A stretch of 64,000 nt of DNA, from contig NZ_FZNY01000003.1 in the NCBI RefSeq assembly GCF_900188275.1, forward strand, positions 434,001-498,000, in the 5' to 3' direction. The position numbers and the translations under genes were made by a program. Origin of the DNA: Dokdonia pacifica (GTDB lineage: Bacteria; Bacteroidota; Bacteroidia; Flavobacteriales; Flavobacteriaceae). Below, one piece after another: positions 26,398 to 35,191 of this stretch (the first letter of the stretch is position 1; each line of letters begins with the position of its first letter). The notes under the pieces were generated by a model. That model searched no databases. It was given only the letters and a program-made list of their open reading frames with translations, and was not told the origin of the DNA.

Positions 26398-27963
26398 TTA
26401 ATCTTTAACCCCTGGCTGTTTGATTTCAAATCCTCCTTCGGCTGCTTTTGCCTTGTCTACCATTGCTTTTACATCACGTAATAGCTGTTTTGCATCATAG
26501 ATAATCCCATCTTTAATGGTGTATTTTACACCACCAGCACGAATAACTTCATTGTCTTCAGTAAGTTTGATAGCACCAGTACCGTAGAGTACTTTCAAAT
26601 TTTGGAGCGGATTTTCATCTACAATTACAAAATCGGCTAGTTTTCCTACTTGTATAGACCCTATTTTATCATCCATACGTAATGCTTCGGCTCCATTCAG
26701 CGTAGCAGCTCTAATAACTTCCATAGGATGGAAACCAGCTTCTCTTAATAATTCTAATTCACGTATGTAAGCAAATCCATACAATTGAAAGATAAACCCA
26801 GAGTCAGATCCTGCGGTTACACGTCCTCCTCGGTTTTTATACTCATTGATAAAGGTCATCCATAAGCGGTAATTTTCGCGCCAAGCAACTTCTTCTTCTG
26901 TCCCCCAGAAATGCCAGTAGGATCCATGTGAGATTTTACTAGGTTGATAAAAACGCCATAAGGATGGAAGTGTATAATCTTCATGCCACTCTGCTCTTCG
27001 TGCTCTCATGAGATCACGGCTTGCTTCATAGATATTAAATGTAGGATCAAGTGTAAAATCTAAAGCTAGTAATTCTTCCATGACCGCATTCCAATGATCT
27101 GAGTATGGAGCTGCTGCTTGTTGCCATAATCTACCCGCTTCTCCAAAACGATGTTGCTCATTATTGTAGTTATAATCTAACGGATAGTCTTGTACAGTAC
27201 GATCTGTAAATAGCGCTTCTGGTAATCCATACCAATGCTCCATAGAGGTAAGTCCAGCTCTTGCCGAGTGTAATACATTCCATCTTGCTACACTTAATTG
27301 TGCGTGATGCATAGATGAGGTAAGGCCTAGTTTTTTATTCTCTTCAAGGGCTGCTTGCATGATATGTGGTTCTGCTCCAAAAAACTTAATTCCATCGGCT
27401 CCTTTTTTTGCATTATCACGTACCCATTGCCTTGCTTGTTCTGCTGTTGTAATTGGGGTTTTACTCCCTTGTCCAAACCCTGTATGGGCAACAATACGAG
27501 GTGCAATAATTTCATTTTTTGCCGATCTGCGTTTTAAATCTAAGGCATAATCTATACCTCTTCCTGAAGGTTCGCGTACTGTCGTTATTCCATGTGCCAT
27601 CCATAATTTAAATACATAATCCCAATCTGCACCTTGCGCAACGCCTCCTATATGACCATGCATATCTACAAAACCAGGAAGTAAATACATCCCATTAGCA
27701 TCTAGCTCTTTCCCTCCACTTTTAAGTTGAGGTCTTTTTGCATTATCAATTGGAACACCTGGATAGCCTACTACTTTAACTTCTTTAATTATATTGTTTT
27801 CTACAACAATATCTACAGGACCAATAGGCGGTGCACCATCACCATTTATAACGGTAACACCACGTATGATTAATTGATTAAATGGGCCTTGCTGTGTTTG
27901 CGCTTTCGCGAAAGCGTATACACTCAAAATAATAGCTAAAGTGAGAAGTAGTTGTTTTTTCAT
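26398..27963 (-). CDS. Secreted amidohydrolase-superfamily protein
   Basis: 521-residue metal-dependent hydrolase of the imidazolonepropionase-like/prolidase-like amidohydrolase group. Signal peptide ends VYAFAKA before Q22, with the AFAKA part encoded by a dispersed palindrome. Catalytic elements: metal-binding HxH in PGFVDMHGHIGG (~105), later SMHHAQLS and MEHW, and the conserved Asp in TAGSDSGFIFQ (~395); C-terminal beta strand KLADFVIVDENPL. Relatives act on peptides or imidazolones; substrate is not deducible. Confidence 0.88.
   Translation of the reverse strand: MKKQLLLTLAIILSVYAFAKAQTQQGPFNQLIIRGVTVINGDGAPPIGPVDIVVENNIIKEVKVVGYPGVPIDNAKRPQLKSGGKELDANGMYLLPGFVDMHGHIGGVAQGADWDYVFKLWMAHGITTVREPSGRGIDYALDLKRRSAKNEIIAPRIVAHTGFGQGSKTPITTAEQARQWVRDNAKKGADGIKFFGAEPHIMQAALEENKKLGLTSSMHHAQLSVARWNVLHSARAGLTSMEHWYGLPEALFTDRTVQDYPLDYNYNNEQHRFGEAGRLWQQAAAPYSDHWNAVMEELLALDFTLDPTFNIYEASRDLMRARRAEWHEDYTLPSLWRFYQPSKISHGSYWHFWGTEEEVAWRENYRLWMTFINEYKNRGGRVTAGSDSGFIFQLYGFAYIRELELLREAGFHPMEVIRAATLNGAEALRMDDKIGSIQVGKLADFVIVDENPLQNLKVLYGTGAIKLTEDNEVIRAGGVKYTIKDGIIYDAKQLLRDVKAMVDKAKAAEGGFEIKQPGVKD
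27901..27916. repeat. Dispersed palindrome in amidohydrolase signal peptide
   Basis: CGCTTTCGCGAAAGCG, read as AFAKA ending at the predicted signal-peptidase site (A-K-A before Q22). Confidence 0.95.
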
Positions 27964-27969
27964 GGATGG

Positions 27970-28455
27970 TTATTTAAGTAGAGTAAAACTTTGTGCAATT
28001 TTTTTTCCGCCTTCTACATCACCATCATAACAATATATGGTTGCTTCGTATATCAAATTTCGTTCTTTGTTATACATTACAACTGCGTATACAGGAATTT
28101 TTTTGCCTTCATCAATATCTGAACATCTTACATAATATCCATTGACAACATTGGGTAGTTTTTGAGCAGTTTGCACCTCTTTTAAACTAAGCATACTCGC
28201 TACTTGTTCTGTGGTACGTGCAAGATCATTGAGATAGTTTTTTGATACTTCGTTAGGAAAGAAAATCTCTGTATCTACAGCTTTATCATCACTTTCATAC
28301 CCTATAACACGTTTTGATTCGGTATCATATACTTCCAAATCTGACGATGCTTGAAATGAGAAATAATATTTTTCTGTAGTATGTGTTACTTGAGAAAATC
28401 CTATATGAGAGAGGCTTAAAAAGATAATAAGTGTATAAATAATCTTTGTATTCAT
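27970..28455 (-). CDS. Small secreted protein of unknown function
   Basis: 161 residues starting at the ATG at 28455 (MNTKIIYTLIIFLSLSHIGFS, clear signal peptide). A longer frame up to 28617 exists, but its first part is only the repeat element at 28554-28640 read as protein, so I reject it. Mature protein ~140 residues, beta-rich (YYFSFQASSDLEVYDTES, NVVNGYYVRCSDIDEG). Ends 6 nt before the amidohydrolase start, so probably the first gene of that unit. Confidence 0.75.
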   Translation of the reverse strand: MNTKIIYTLIIFLSLSHIGFSQVTHTTEKYYFSFQASSDLEVYDTESKRVIGYESDDKAVDTEIFFPNEVSKNYLNDLARTTEQVASMLSLKEVQTAQKLPNVVNGYYVRCSDIDEGKKIPVYAVVMYNKERNLIYEATIYCYDGDVEGGKKIAQSFTLLK

Positions 28456-28553
28456 GGGTTGTTGATTATAAAGGTGTTTTATGAAAATTGAATGTTCACT
28501 GCTAAAGATACGTATTGTGAGGGAAATGTAGGTATTAGATTTTATAGTGGCTT

Positions 28554-28640
28554 TATACGCTTTAACGCTTCGCTCTCTTGATTGTCGTGAACCTGCCTGC
28601 CGGTAGATAGGTCTCACAAGCTCGATTTCGCGAAAGCGTA
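28554..28640. repeat. Type 2 composite repeat with nested palindrome
   Basis: 87-bp element from TATACGCTTTAACGCTTCGC to TTTCGCGAAAGCGTA, i.e. inverted relative to the copy in ctaA. Between GTCGTGAA and TCTCACAAG it contains the 20-bp imperfect palindrome CCTGCCTGCCGGTAGATAGG (28592-28611), which other copies lack. It lies in the gap upstream of the 28455 gene. Confidence 0.9.
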
Positions 28641-28674
28641 GACCCTTTTCAAAATATCAGAGAACAAATGATTC

Positions 28675-29742
28675 TTATTTCCATGGACCATTAATAGAAA
28701 CACTTACAAAAGTATTTTTTTCCTTTCTGAAGAGTCCTTGCCAACCTCCAGCCCAAATCTTTCCTTGACGATCTTGAAATACAGATTGTACTCCATTGGT
28801 TGTAAGACCTTGATCTTTATAAAAGTTTGTAAATGTAGTACCGTCATAGCGATATACACCGTAATGCTCTGCTGGAAACCAAATATGTCCGTTTTGATCT
28901 TCATATAGACTCCAAACTTCATCACCAGCAATCACACCGTCTTTTGTATAGTTTGTAAAAGTGGTTCCATCATATTTACTAATTCCTTTAAAGTGAGTAG
29001 CCAACCAAAAATTCCCTTGTGTATCTTCTAAGATATCATTGACCGAATTATCACTTAATCCATCTTTTTCAGAAAGATTAGTCAATGTCTTTCCATCATA
29101 TATATAGGCCCCTCCATTGGTGCCAAACCACATACGGTTTTTACTATCCTGCATAATACTATGCACAATTTTTTTACTAGTCACACCTCTTCTGTGATCT
29201 TCTTCTGTTTCAGGAAGTAGAAAGGACTTAAATGAAGCACCATCAAAAGTATTTATTCCTTGTAAAGTGCCTATCCATAGCATCCCATCTTTATCTATCG
29301 TCATACTCCATACATTGTTATCTGCTAATCCTTCTTTTTCTGTATAGTTTGTAAATGTAGTACCATCATATTTTGTGACGCCTCCATTAGTTCCAAACCA
29401 GATGTTTTTATCACGATCTTCTAAAATACTTCGTACGGCTGCTCCTCCAAATCCCTCTTTAAATGTAAAATATTCTAAAAATTTTCCATTATAACGTGCC
29501 ACACCATCTCCATTTGTACCAAGCCATAAATTTCCATTAGAATCTTGGAATATTCTACGTACAAAATCACTTATAGGCGGTGCAGTAAGTTGTATGGTAG
29601 GGTATTCAACGAGCTGAGGAGTGGTCTGTTTTTTTTGAGAATTTACATTTTTTGCTATTGTAATTTCTTCTTGCACGTTTGTACCATCTTGATCAATACA
29701 AGAAGTTATGCAGATTGAAACTAATAGAATGTAATATTTCAT
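28675..29742 (-). CDS. Lipoprotein with two-component-regulator-propeller repeats
   Basis: About 355 residues from the ATG at 29742 (earlier ATGs at 29769 and 29802 are possible). SPII leader MKYYILLVSICITSC with Cys15, so outer- or inner-membrane lipoprotein. The rest is a run of about seven Reg_prop blades, e.g. DSNGNLWLGTNGDGVARYNG and KDGMLWIGTLQGINTFDG, each ~40 residues and separated by TTFTNYT-type links. In hybrid sensors such propellers form the periplasmic sensor; here there is no kinase or DNA-binding part, so it may be a free ligand-binding propeller. Confidence 0.88.
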   Translation of the reverse strand: MKYYILLVSICITSCIDQDGTNVQEEITIAKNVNSQKKQTTPQLVEYPTIQLTAPPISDFVRRIFQDSNGNLWLGTNGDGVARYNGKFLEYFTFKEGFGGAAVRSILEDRDKNIWFGTNGGVTKYDGTTFTNYTEKEGLADNNVWSMTIDKDGMLWIGTLQGINTFDGASFKSFLLPETEEDHRRGVTSKKIVHSIMQDSKNRMWFGTNGGAYIYDGKTLTNLSEKDGLSDNSVNDILEDTQGNFWLATHFKGISKYDGTTFTNYTKDGVIAGDEVWSLYEDQNGHIWFPAEHYGVYRYDGTTFTNFYKDQGLTTNGVQSVFQDRQGKIWAGGWQGLFRKEKNTFVSVSINGPWK

Positions 29743-29829
29743 CCTATGTAAGAGGACGTTATTTTTCATAAATGATATGTTATGCTCATTAAAGATAAAC
29801 ATATAATCCTTTAAAAATAAAAGATGTTA

Positions 29830-29898
29830 TATACGCTTTCGTACTTCGACTGAGCTCAGCATAAACTTCTACGTCACTCTGCTCCTTGAAAGCGTATA
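29830..29898. repeat. Type 1 composite repeat element (copy B, inverted)
   Basis: 69-bp element TATACGCTTTCGTACTTCGA ... CCTTGAAAGCGTATA, the reverse complement of the copy at 10537-10605 with only a few differences. It lies between the propeller lipoprotein and the transglutaminase-like gene. Confidence 0.92.
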
Positions 29899-29912
29899 CT
29901 CATTCATATCTG

Positions 29913-30593
29913 TTATAATTTTTGAGGGAGTAATGTCCATGCTTCATCTTCTGGTTGATGGGTCTTTATAAATACCGATGGATCCATGAGGAAATATGAA
30001 TTGTCATAATCAAATTCAAATAGTTCTGTCGTTACATCTGTAAAACCACTAGACCAAGTTGCATCGCAGACATACCATTTTCCATTAAGTTTAATGACAT
30101 TCCAGGAGTGGTTAGGCATTTCTAAGTTTTTTGATTTCAAACTCCCGTCTAAACCATATCCATTAATAATTTTACATTCTAAACCAGCCAATCTAGATAA
30201 CTCCTTAATTAAATAGGCATATCCAGTACAGAGTGTTTCTTTATCGTTGATTAATTTTTTAAAGACTTTTCTTTTAAACTCATGATTCCAAGCATGTAAT
30301 GCTTCAGGATTGTCTTTCAGTTTTTGACGTTTGCGATTATTCTTTAGCATCATGCCATACTCGCCTTTAATGTTATGGCATACCCAATAATAAATAGCTC
30401 TAAAACGCTCTACATCGGTATCTAAGGTATATGTTAGATGATGTGCAAGTATGGGTAAATTAGTAAGTTCTTCACCTTTATATCGCTCTGCATTGTTTTC
30501 AGCTTTTGTAAAATCGATGTTTTTAAAATCGCTTTGTTGCGCTTGCAAGAACTGTATAAAAGTGAAGAACACTAAAAGAAGGTACCTTCTCAT
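29913..30593 (-). CDS. Secreted transglutaminase-like protein
   Basis: 226 residues; signal peptide MRRYLLLVFFTFIQFLQA. Core transglutaminase-like (papain-fold) triad visible: Cys in ETLCTGYAYLIK (~123), His in PNHSWNVIKLNGKWY (~163), Asp in VCDATWSSGF (~178). Family members cleave or crosslink peptides; bacterial secreted ones often process peptidoglycan or protein linkages. Neighbour 10 nt upstream encodes a carboxypeptidase-regulatory-like domain, so they may be co-expressed. Confidence 0.88.
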   Translation of the reverse strand: MRRYLLLVFFTFIQFLQAQQSDFKNIDFTKAENNAERYKGEELTNLPILAHHLTYTLDTDVERFRAIYYWVCHNIKGEYGMMLKNNRKRQKLKDNPEALHAWNHEFKRKVFKKLINDKETLCTGYAYLIKELSRLAGLECKIINGYGLDGSLKSKNLEMPNHSWNVIKLNGKWYVCDATWSSGFTDVTTELFEFDYDNSYFLMDPSVFIKTHQPEDEAWTLLPQKL

Positions 30594-30603
30594 AGTAATA
30601 TTA

Positions 30604-31014
30604 TTAATTCTTTTCTATATCAGATGGAGGTACAGTAGCTTTGGTACGTAAAGCTGCTATAATAACAAGCGGGATATCATCTAGAAATGGCTCGATATAC
30701 GTCATATTCCCTGTGATTTTAATCTCTCTATCCTTATATCCTAAGGATGTGACTACCAATACATCATTTTCTTTAAGTTTTTGAGGAAATGTAAACTTCC
30801 CATCATCATCACATACCACACCGATATAGGTGCCTTTTAAAAGTACAGTAGCAGCAGGTACAACACCATCTGTAGAAGTTACTTGTCCCGTTACGGTTCG
30901 TTCAGTTTCTTGTGCATTTACGGTGGTTGTAACTAATGAAAGAATTAGAACCATCCCGAATGCCATACACGTTTTTAATACGTTTTGTTGTTTTGGAATA
31001 CATAGTGTTTTCAT
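30604..31014 (-). CDS. Secreted CarboxypepD_reg-like beta-sandwich protein
   Basis: 136 residues; signal peptide with TCMAFGMVLILSLVTTTVNA, then a single CarboxypepD_reg-like domain: TVTGQVTSTDGVVPAATVLLKG, GVVCDDDGKFTF, LVVTSLGYKDREI. This is the N-terminal domain normally found on SusC-like TonB receptors; here it is alone and ends soon after (PLVIIAALRTKATVPPSDIEKN). It may be a remnant or a stand-alone binding domain. Adjacent to the transglutaminase-like gene. Confidence 0.82.
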   Translation of the reverse strand: MKTLCIPKQQNVLKTCMAFGMVLILSLVTTTVNAQETERTVTGQVTSTDGVVPAATVLLKGTYIGVVCDDDGKFTFPQKLKENDVLVVTSLGYKDREIKITGNMTYIEPFLDDIPLVIIAALRTKATVPPSDIEKN

Positions 31015-31131
31015 AATATATTTGTTTTGTTTCTATCAAACTTAGAGATACATCGTATGTATAAAAAGCTATAATGAGGTAACCCTACCAATGCTTGAGT
31101 AAAACAGCTATATTGACGAGTATTCTAATAG

Positions 31132-32361
31132 TTAGTTAACAATCTGATCAAACGTATAGGATTGTTTTCCATTGGTGACTACCATGCTGTAGGTGCCTTT
31201 TTTTAAACCAAGATAACAGCTATCAGCACTCGTTTTGACTTCAGTAATATCAATAGGAACAGCGGTCATAATGTCTTCTCCTTTTACATAGGCTAGTACC
31301 ATAACGGGATATTCAATTGTGAGATCATCTAACGGTACAGCTGTAGGTTGATTACCATGCTCAAATAACCAATTGGGTCTACCATTCACATAGGTTGTGT
31401 TGGGATGAAATACAGCAATGTCAGACCAAGCTTCTCCTCGTTTGTATCTTAAAGGGTTTTGAACTGTATCTATGACCACAGAAGTTTCTTTTATATCCAA
31501 TGCTTTTAATAACGGATGATTATACGCTGTATTCCCCTTTTCACTATATACCACTTGATTAATCGTAAGCGGGTTGATACCTGTGTATTCTGTTAATCTT
31601 CCAGCCATGGCTTTTTCCCAAGATGAATGCGTTCCTTCTAAAGCATGATCAAAGCCACAATGAATTAGAAATTTTTCATTGGGTTTGCTTTGAAGTACTT
31701 TTTGGATATTTTTTGCTTGCTCAATTTCTCTTAGTTTTCCATTAACATTAGTTGTTTGTTCATATGGAAAAACGGTATATCCAATTTGTAGAGCAGTTCT
31801 AATTAAATCACCAAACAGAGGATCTTTAGTATAATATCCCGTTTTTTGAATAGGATATCCGCGTTCATTTAATAAAGAGTCTACTTTCTCTCCATTTTCT
31901 ATGGCTTCAAGACCTAAATTTCTATACCCTAGTTCATATAAATCTTCAAGAAGGGATTTTGTAAATACCCGATGTAATGAATTATGATGCGCCTCATTTA
32001 TAATCACTACTTGTGTACGTTTTGCTTGTTCAATGATATACTTAGAAGCGTTTACTTTGGTATATTTTTTATGAATAGAATCTATTTGAGTAGGAGTATA
32101 GTTTTGTTCTCTTCCGCCCATTGCTAAATCCCAATCGGTGAGGGCATTTTTATAAGAACCTTTTGTGGCATAATCTGAAGCCGAGATTTGATATTTCCAA
32201 GGTACAGTATCTTGATCTACCTTTTGTTGGATGTGTTTATTAAACTTATAATCTGAAGTAAACACTATTTTTTCTATGACTCTTTTATCTTCCTTACAGC
32301 TAAAAATAATTACTAGCAGCATTAAAGAAAAGAATACATTAAGACTATTTTTGGAAGACAT
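31132..32361 (-). CDS. ChaN/EreA-like lipoprotein
   Basis: 409 residues; lipobox IIFSC (Cys22) after MSSKNSLNVFFSLMLLV. Central fold resembles the ChaN/erythromycin-esterase/TraB group: VVIINEAHHNSLHRVF (~121-136), YRNLGLEAIENGE, and LIHCGFDHALEG. ChaN binds heme and EreA hydrolyses macrolides; the shared fold does not settle the role here. A final ~70-residue domain is beta-rich (DLTIEYPVMVLAYVKGEDIM). A perfect inverted repeat lies 32 nt upstream of the start. Confidence 0.65.
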   Translation of the reverse strand: MSSKNSLNVFFSLMLLVIIFSCKEDKRVIEKIVFTSDYKFNKHIQQKVDQDTVPWKYQISASDYATKGSYKNALTDWDLAMGGREQNYTPTQIDSIHKKYTKVNASKYIIEQAKRTQVVIINEAHHNSLHRVFTKSLLEDLYELGYRNLGLEAIENGEKVDSLLNERGYPIQKTGYYTKDPLFGDLIRTALQIGYTVFPYEQTTNVNGKLREIEQAKNIQKVLQSKPNEKFLIHCGFDHALEGTHSSWEKAMAGRLTEYTGINPLTINQVVYSEKGNTAYNHPLLKALDIKETSVVIDTVQNPLRYKRGEAWSDIAVFHPNTTYVNGRPNWLFEHGNQPTAVPLDDLTIEYPVMVLAYVKGEDIMTAVPIDITEVKTSADSCYLGLKKGTYSMVVTNGKQSYTFDQIVN

Positions 32362-32392
32362 AACTTTCTAAATTAATTGCAGTTGTAAATAT

Positions 32393-32425
32393 AACTAAAT
32401 AATTAGTTTAACTAATTATTTAGTT
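32393..32425. promoter_or_regulatory. Perfect 14-bp inverted repeat, candidate operator
   Basis: AACTAAATAATTAG (32393-32406), loop TTTAA, CTAATTATTTAGTT (32412-32425). It lies 32-64 nt before the start of the ChaN/EreA-like lipoprotein gene. No T-run follows on the transcribed strand, so it fits a repressor or activator site better than a terminator. Confidence 0.6.
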
Positions 32426-32473
32426 TAAAAGAAAGTTTTTGAATAAAATGTAAGTAATACTAGGGCAGGAGTA

Positions 32474-32860
32474 TTATGCTTTGCGCAATATCTTTTCCAT
32501 CTTTCTTCCTCTAGCAAGTTCTTCTATAAGTTTGTCTAAATAGCGACACTGTTTTGTTAAGGGCGTTTCAATTTCTTCTATTCTATAGCCACATACAACT
32601 CCCTTAATTAATGATGCATTTGGATGTAATTTGGCTCTTTCAAAGAAGGTCGCAAAAGTTACTTTTTCATCTATGAGTTTTTGGAGATCACTTTCATTAA
32701 AACCTGTAAGCCATTCTATTACTTGATGTAATTCTTCTTTAGTTCTCCCTTTTTTTTCTACTTTACTTACATAGTGTGGGTAAACAGAAAAAAACTTCAT
32801 ATTGGCCACACGTTCATCGTGTTCTGGAGTTGTTGCCATGATTTTGGTTTTGTTGGACAT
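32474..32860 (-). CDS. DUF2200 family protein
   Basis: 128 residues, small soluble protein. Characteristic conserved stretch NMKFFSVYPHYVSKVEKKGR (first 20), then HQVIEWLTGF, VTFATFFERAKLHPNASLIK, GVVCGYRIEEIETPLTKQCR and a Lys/Arg-rich end. Function of the family is unknown to me. The start could also be the second Met at 32839. Not obviously linked to neighbours. Confidence 0.82.
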   Translation of the reverse strand: MSNKTKIMATTPEHDERVANMKFFSVYPHYVSKVEKKGRTKEELHQVIEWLTGFNESDLQKLIDEKVTFATFFERAKLHPNASLIKGVVCGYRIEEIETPLTKQCRYLDKLIEELARGRKMEKILRKA

Positions 32861-32878
32861 ACAATATATAAAAATAAT

Positions 32879-32945
32879 TACGCTTTACCATTTCATTCTC
32901 CCTCCGGTTGTGAACCTCGTAAGTTCGCTTTCGCGAAAGCGTATA
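32879..32945. repeat. Type 2 composite repeat without nested insert
   Basis: TACGCTTTACCATTTCATTC ... GCTTTCGCGAAAGCGTA, 67 bp, lying just before the DUF2200 gene. It carries a full GCTTTCGCGAAAGC palindrome (32927-32940) and no nested CCTGCCTGCC insert. Its first half matches the copy at 55055. Confidence 0.88.
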
Positions 32946-33027
32946 CAGCATCATATATATTAAAATTGTGATATTTATAGTCTATAAACTTTCAAATATG
33001 AGTACCATCAAATGGCATTTCTAATGA

Positions 33028-33675
33028 CTATTTAGTAGTAGAACAGATGATATCTTTCCATAATAGATATCCCTGTCTATTCATATGTAAGCTATCTTCA
33101 ATAAAAATCTTTGATATGGGACGTCCATTTGGTGCGAGCATTGGGTTCCATACATCTATGTAAGAAAGTTGTTGGTTACTATCGCAATAGGCTTTTAGTA
33201 ACGAATTAAATGCTAGGTATTGCTCTTTATATTGCCAACGAGAGGGGCTGGGTTTAGCGCTAATAAAATAGATCTTTGTTTTTGAATTTGATGCTAGAAT
33301 TTTAGCAGTAATTTGCTTAGCAGTTTTTAGGATATTTTCTGGTTTTTTTTCTGAAGCAATGTCATTATCTCCTTCATATATATACACTGTTTCTGGTTGA
33401 AATCGTATTACTGTCTGGTCTATAAAATAGAGTAAGTCAGACATATGCGATCCTCCAAAGGCTGTATTGATGGCTACTACTTCATTACAATCATCACTTA
33501 GGTTTTCCCAAAAACGTATACTAGAACTTCCTGTAAAAATAGTAAGGCCTTTCTCTTTAGGAATAGGCATCTCAGCAAATTTCGCCATATCTTCATCAAA
33601 ACGATGTGGGTCTTGCGCAATTAAGTTTGCTGTAGAAATGATTAAAAAAAGTGAAGTCAATACTATTTGCTGCAT
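33028..33675 (-). CDS. Secreted SGNH/GDSL hydrolase
   Basis: 215 residues; signal peptide MQQIVLTSLFLIISTANLIA. SGNH blocks: Ser in FTGSSSIRFW (~50), Gly in NTAFGGSHMSD, Asn in EGDNDIAS (~105), and the Asp-x-x-His in EDSLHMNRQG (~197). Esterase or lipase; deacetylation of polysaccharide is a common role but substrate is unassigned. Its start lies 21 nt before the end of the DUF6090 gene. Confidence 0.9.
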   Translation of the reverse strand: MQQIVLTSLFLIISTANLIAQDPHRFDEDMAKFAEMPIPKEKGLTIFTGSSSIRFWENLSDDCNEVVAINTAFGGSHMSDLLYFIDQTVIRFQPETVYIYEGDNDIASEKKPENILKTAKQITAKILASNSKTKIYFISAKPSPSRWQYKEQYLAFNSLLKAYCDSNQQLSYIDVWNPMLAPNGRPISKIFIEDSLHMNRQGYLLWKDIICSTTK

Positions 33676-33696
33676 ATCTGGTCCTATTTAAAAGTG

Positions 33697-34461
33697 TTAT
33701 CTGATTTCTAATTCTAAAGTGTATAAAATTAAGTTTAGTTGTTTCATTAGCGGAATATAATGCGATTGCTCTGTTGCTTGACTTGTTAAGTAAAACATTA
33801 AAATATTATTTTCAAATTCTAATGATTCAAGTAAGTTTAAATTGCTAACGCTTTGCTCTCTTTTAGAGAGAGAGATTCCAGAATTAAGGCTGGTTTGTTC
33901 CAAAATAGTTCGGATGCTATTCTTATCGGTTCTGAACATATCAAGGACCTTAGCTCTTTGAATTCCAAGTTCTTTTTCTTGTCCAGAAATGTCCTCAATC
34001 GTAGAAACCCAATTTGTTAAATATATCCTTAGTTGATCGTTTGAAATATCTTTTAGACTTCCAGAATTAATCATTTCGTTTAAAAGTGAATTATTTGCAT
34101 TAAAAGAAATATCAAAAGAGAAAGATTTAAAAAGTAATTCAGAAAATTCTTTTTCAGTGAGTGTCGTGCTTGGGTTTGAAATATCTTCCAATATCTTTTT
34201 AGCGCCTAAATAGTTTTGCTTATTGACGTCTATCAGTTCAGCAAGTTTTAATCTACTAGTCACAAACTCACTTTTTAAACCTTTGAGGTAGGTCTGCTCT
34301 TTTTTTTGTAAAACCTTATTTTGCTGACTATTATTTATTGCTACAGCAATTAATATTCCAATGACAACTAGAATAATTTCCCCAAGTGCATAGATTAGAT
34401 ATTTGCCTACTTTGTTGTCTGCAACCAATTTGTGTCTTACTTTTCTTAAAAAACGGATCAT
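33697..34461 (-). CDS. DUF6090 family membrane protein
   Basis: 254 residues, N-terminal anchor KYLIYALGEIILVVIGILIA (~20-41), then an alpha-helical domain (~45-250; KGLKSEFVTSRLKLAELID). Matches what I know as DUF6090, a flavobacterial family of unknown function usually preceded by the MIRFLRKVRHKLV start. No motif suggesting an activity. Confidence 0.8.
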   Translation of the reverse strand: MIRFLRKVRHKLVADNKVGKYLIYALGEIILVVIGILIAVAINNSQQNKVLQKKEQTYLKGLKSEFVTSRLKLAELIDVNKQNYLGAKKILEDISNPSTTLTEKEFSELLFKSFSFDISFNANNSLLNEMINSGSLKDISNDQLRIYLTNWVSTIEDISGQEKELGIQRAKVLDMFRTDKNSIRTILEQTSLNSGISLSKREQSVSNLNLLESLEFENNILMFYLTSQATEQSHYIPLMKQLNLILYTLELEIR

Positions 34462-34587
34462 TGTTTTGTAGTATCTTTTAAATATACGCAGTTCTTTAGA
34501 AAATTAAGTAGGAGCACTAAGAATTAGCGAAAGGAACTTTTCCTTACTCACATATTCTGGTTGGTTATTGCTTTTATTTACACGCTT

Positions 34588-35112
34588 TCAACCCAATACT
34601 TTATTCATTACTAAGTTTTCATACGTATTAAATTCCATTGGAAAATCTACATTACCTATTGAAGTATATCCTTGCCTTTCATAAAAAGATATAGCTCTTG
34701 TATTCTTTATATATACTTCAAGATTGAATTCTGTAAACCCATTATGAAGCACTTCTTTTTCTGCTTCCTGTATAAGTCCAAACCCAATTCCTTTCCCGTA
34801 AAATCTTTCTAAAACATACAATTTACTTAATTCTGGAACAGCTATTTCTCTAATTGGACAGTTGCTATTATAAATTATTTCGGCAACTCCAACGGGGTTT
34901 TCATTTTGAGATGCAACTATTAATTGACTAGGGTTTTCTTTTATAATATTCTCAATATTTTGAGTTGAAAATCTCTTCGTTATAAAGTTTGCAAATTCAA
35001 AGGTTATTCCATCTATAGCGTATGTTTGAATATAAACTGTTTTTAGTAAAATAGAAATTCTAAGAGCGTCAGATAGCTTTGCTTTTTCATATGAAATATC
35101 GTTCATTGCCAA
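34588..35112 (-). CDS. GNAT acetyltransferase
   Basis: 174 residues. GNAT features: PVGVAEIIYNSNCP, ELSKLYVLERFYGKGIGFGL (acetyl-CoA pyrophosphate loop), and NTRAISFYERQGYTSIG. Start at M1 or M3. Substrate unknown. Confidence 0.85.
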   Translation of the reverse strand: MAMNDISYEKAKLSDALRISILLKTVYIQTYAIDGITFEFANFITKRFSTQNIENIIKENPSQLIVASQNENPVGVAEIIYNSNCPIREIAVPELSKLYVLERFYGKGIGFGLIQEAEKEVLHNGFTEFNLEVYIKNTRAISFYERQGYTSIGNVDFPMEFNTYENLVMNKVLG

Positions 35113-35191
35113 CTATAGTTTTAGTAAGTTTCTATAAATCTTTTTCTATTATCTAAATTGAAAGTTAATAGAATCCATATTAAAATCATAA

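Noticed and set aside
28456-28617. N-terminal extension of the gene ending at 27970
   Set aside because: It only reads the repeat element at 28554-28640 and adjoining gap as protein; the ATG at 28455 starts a clear signal peptide.
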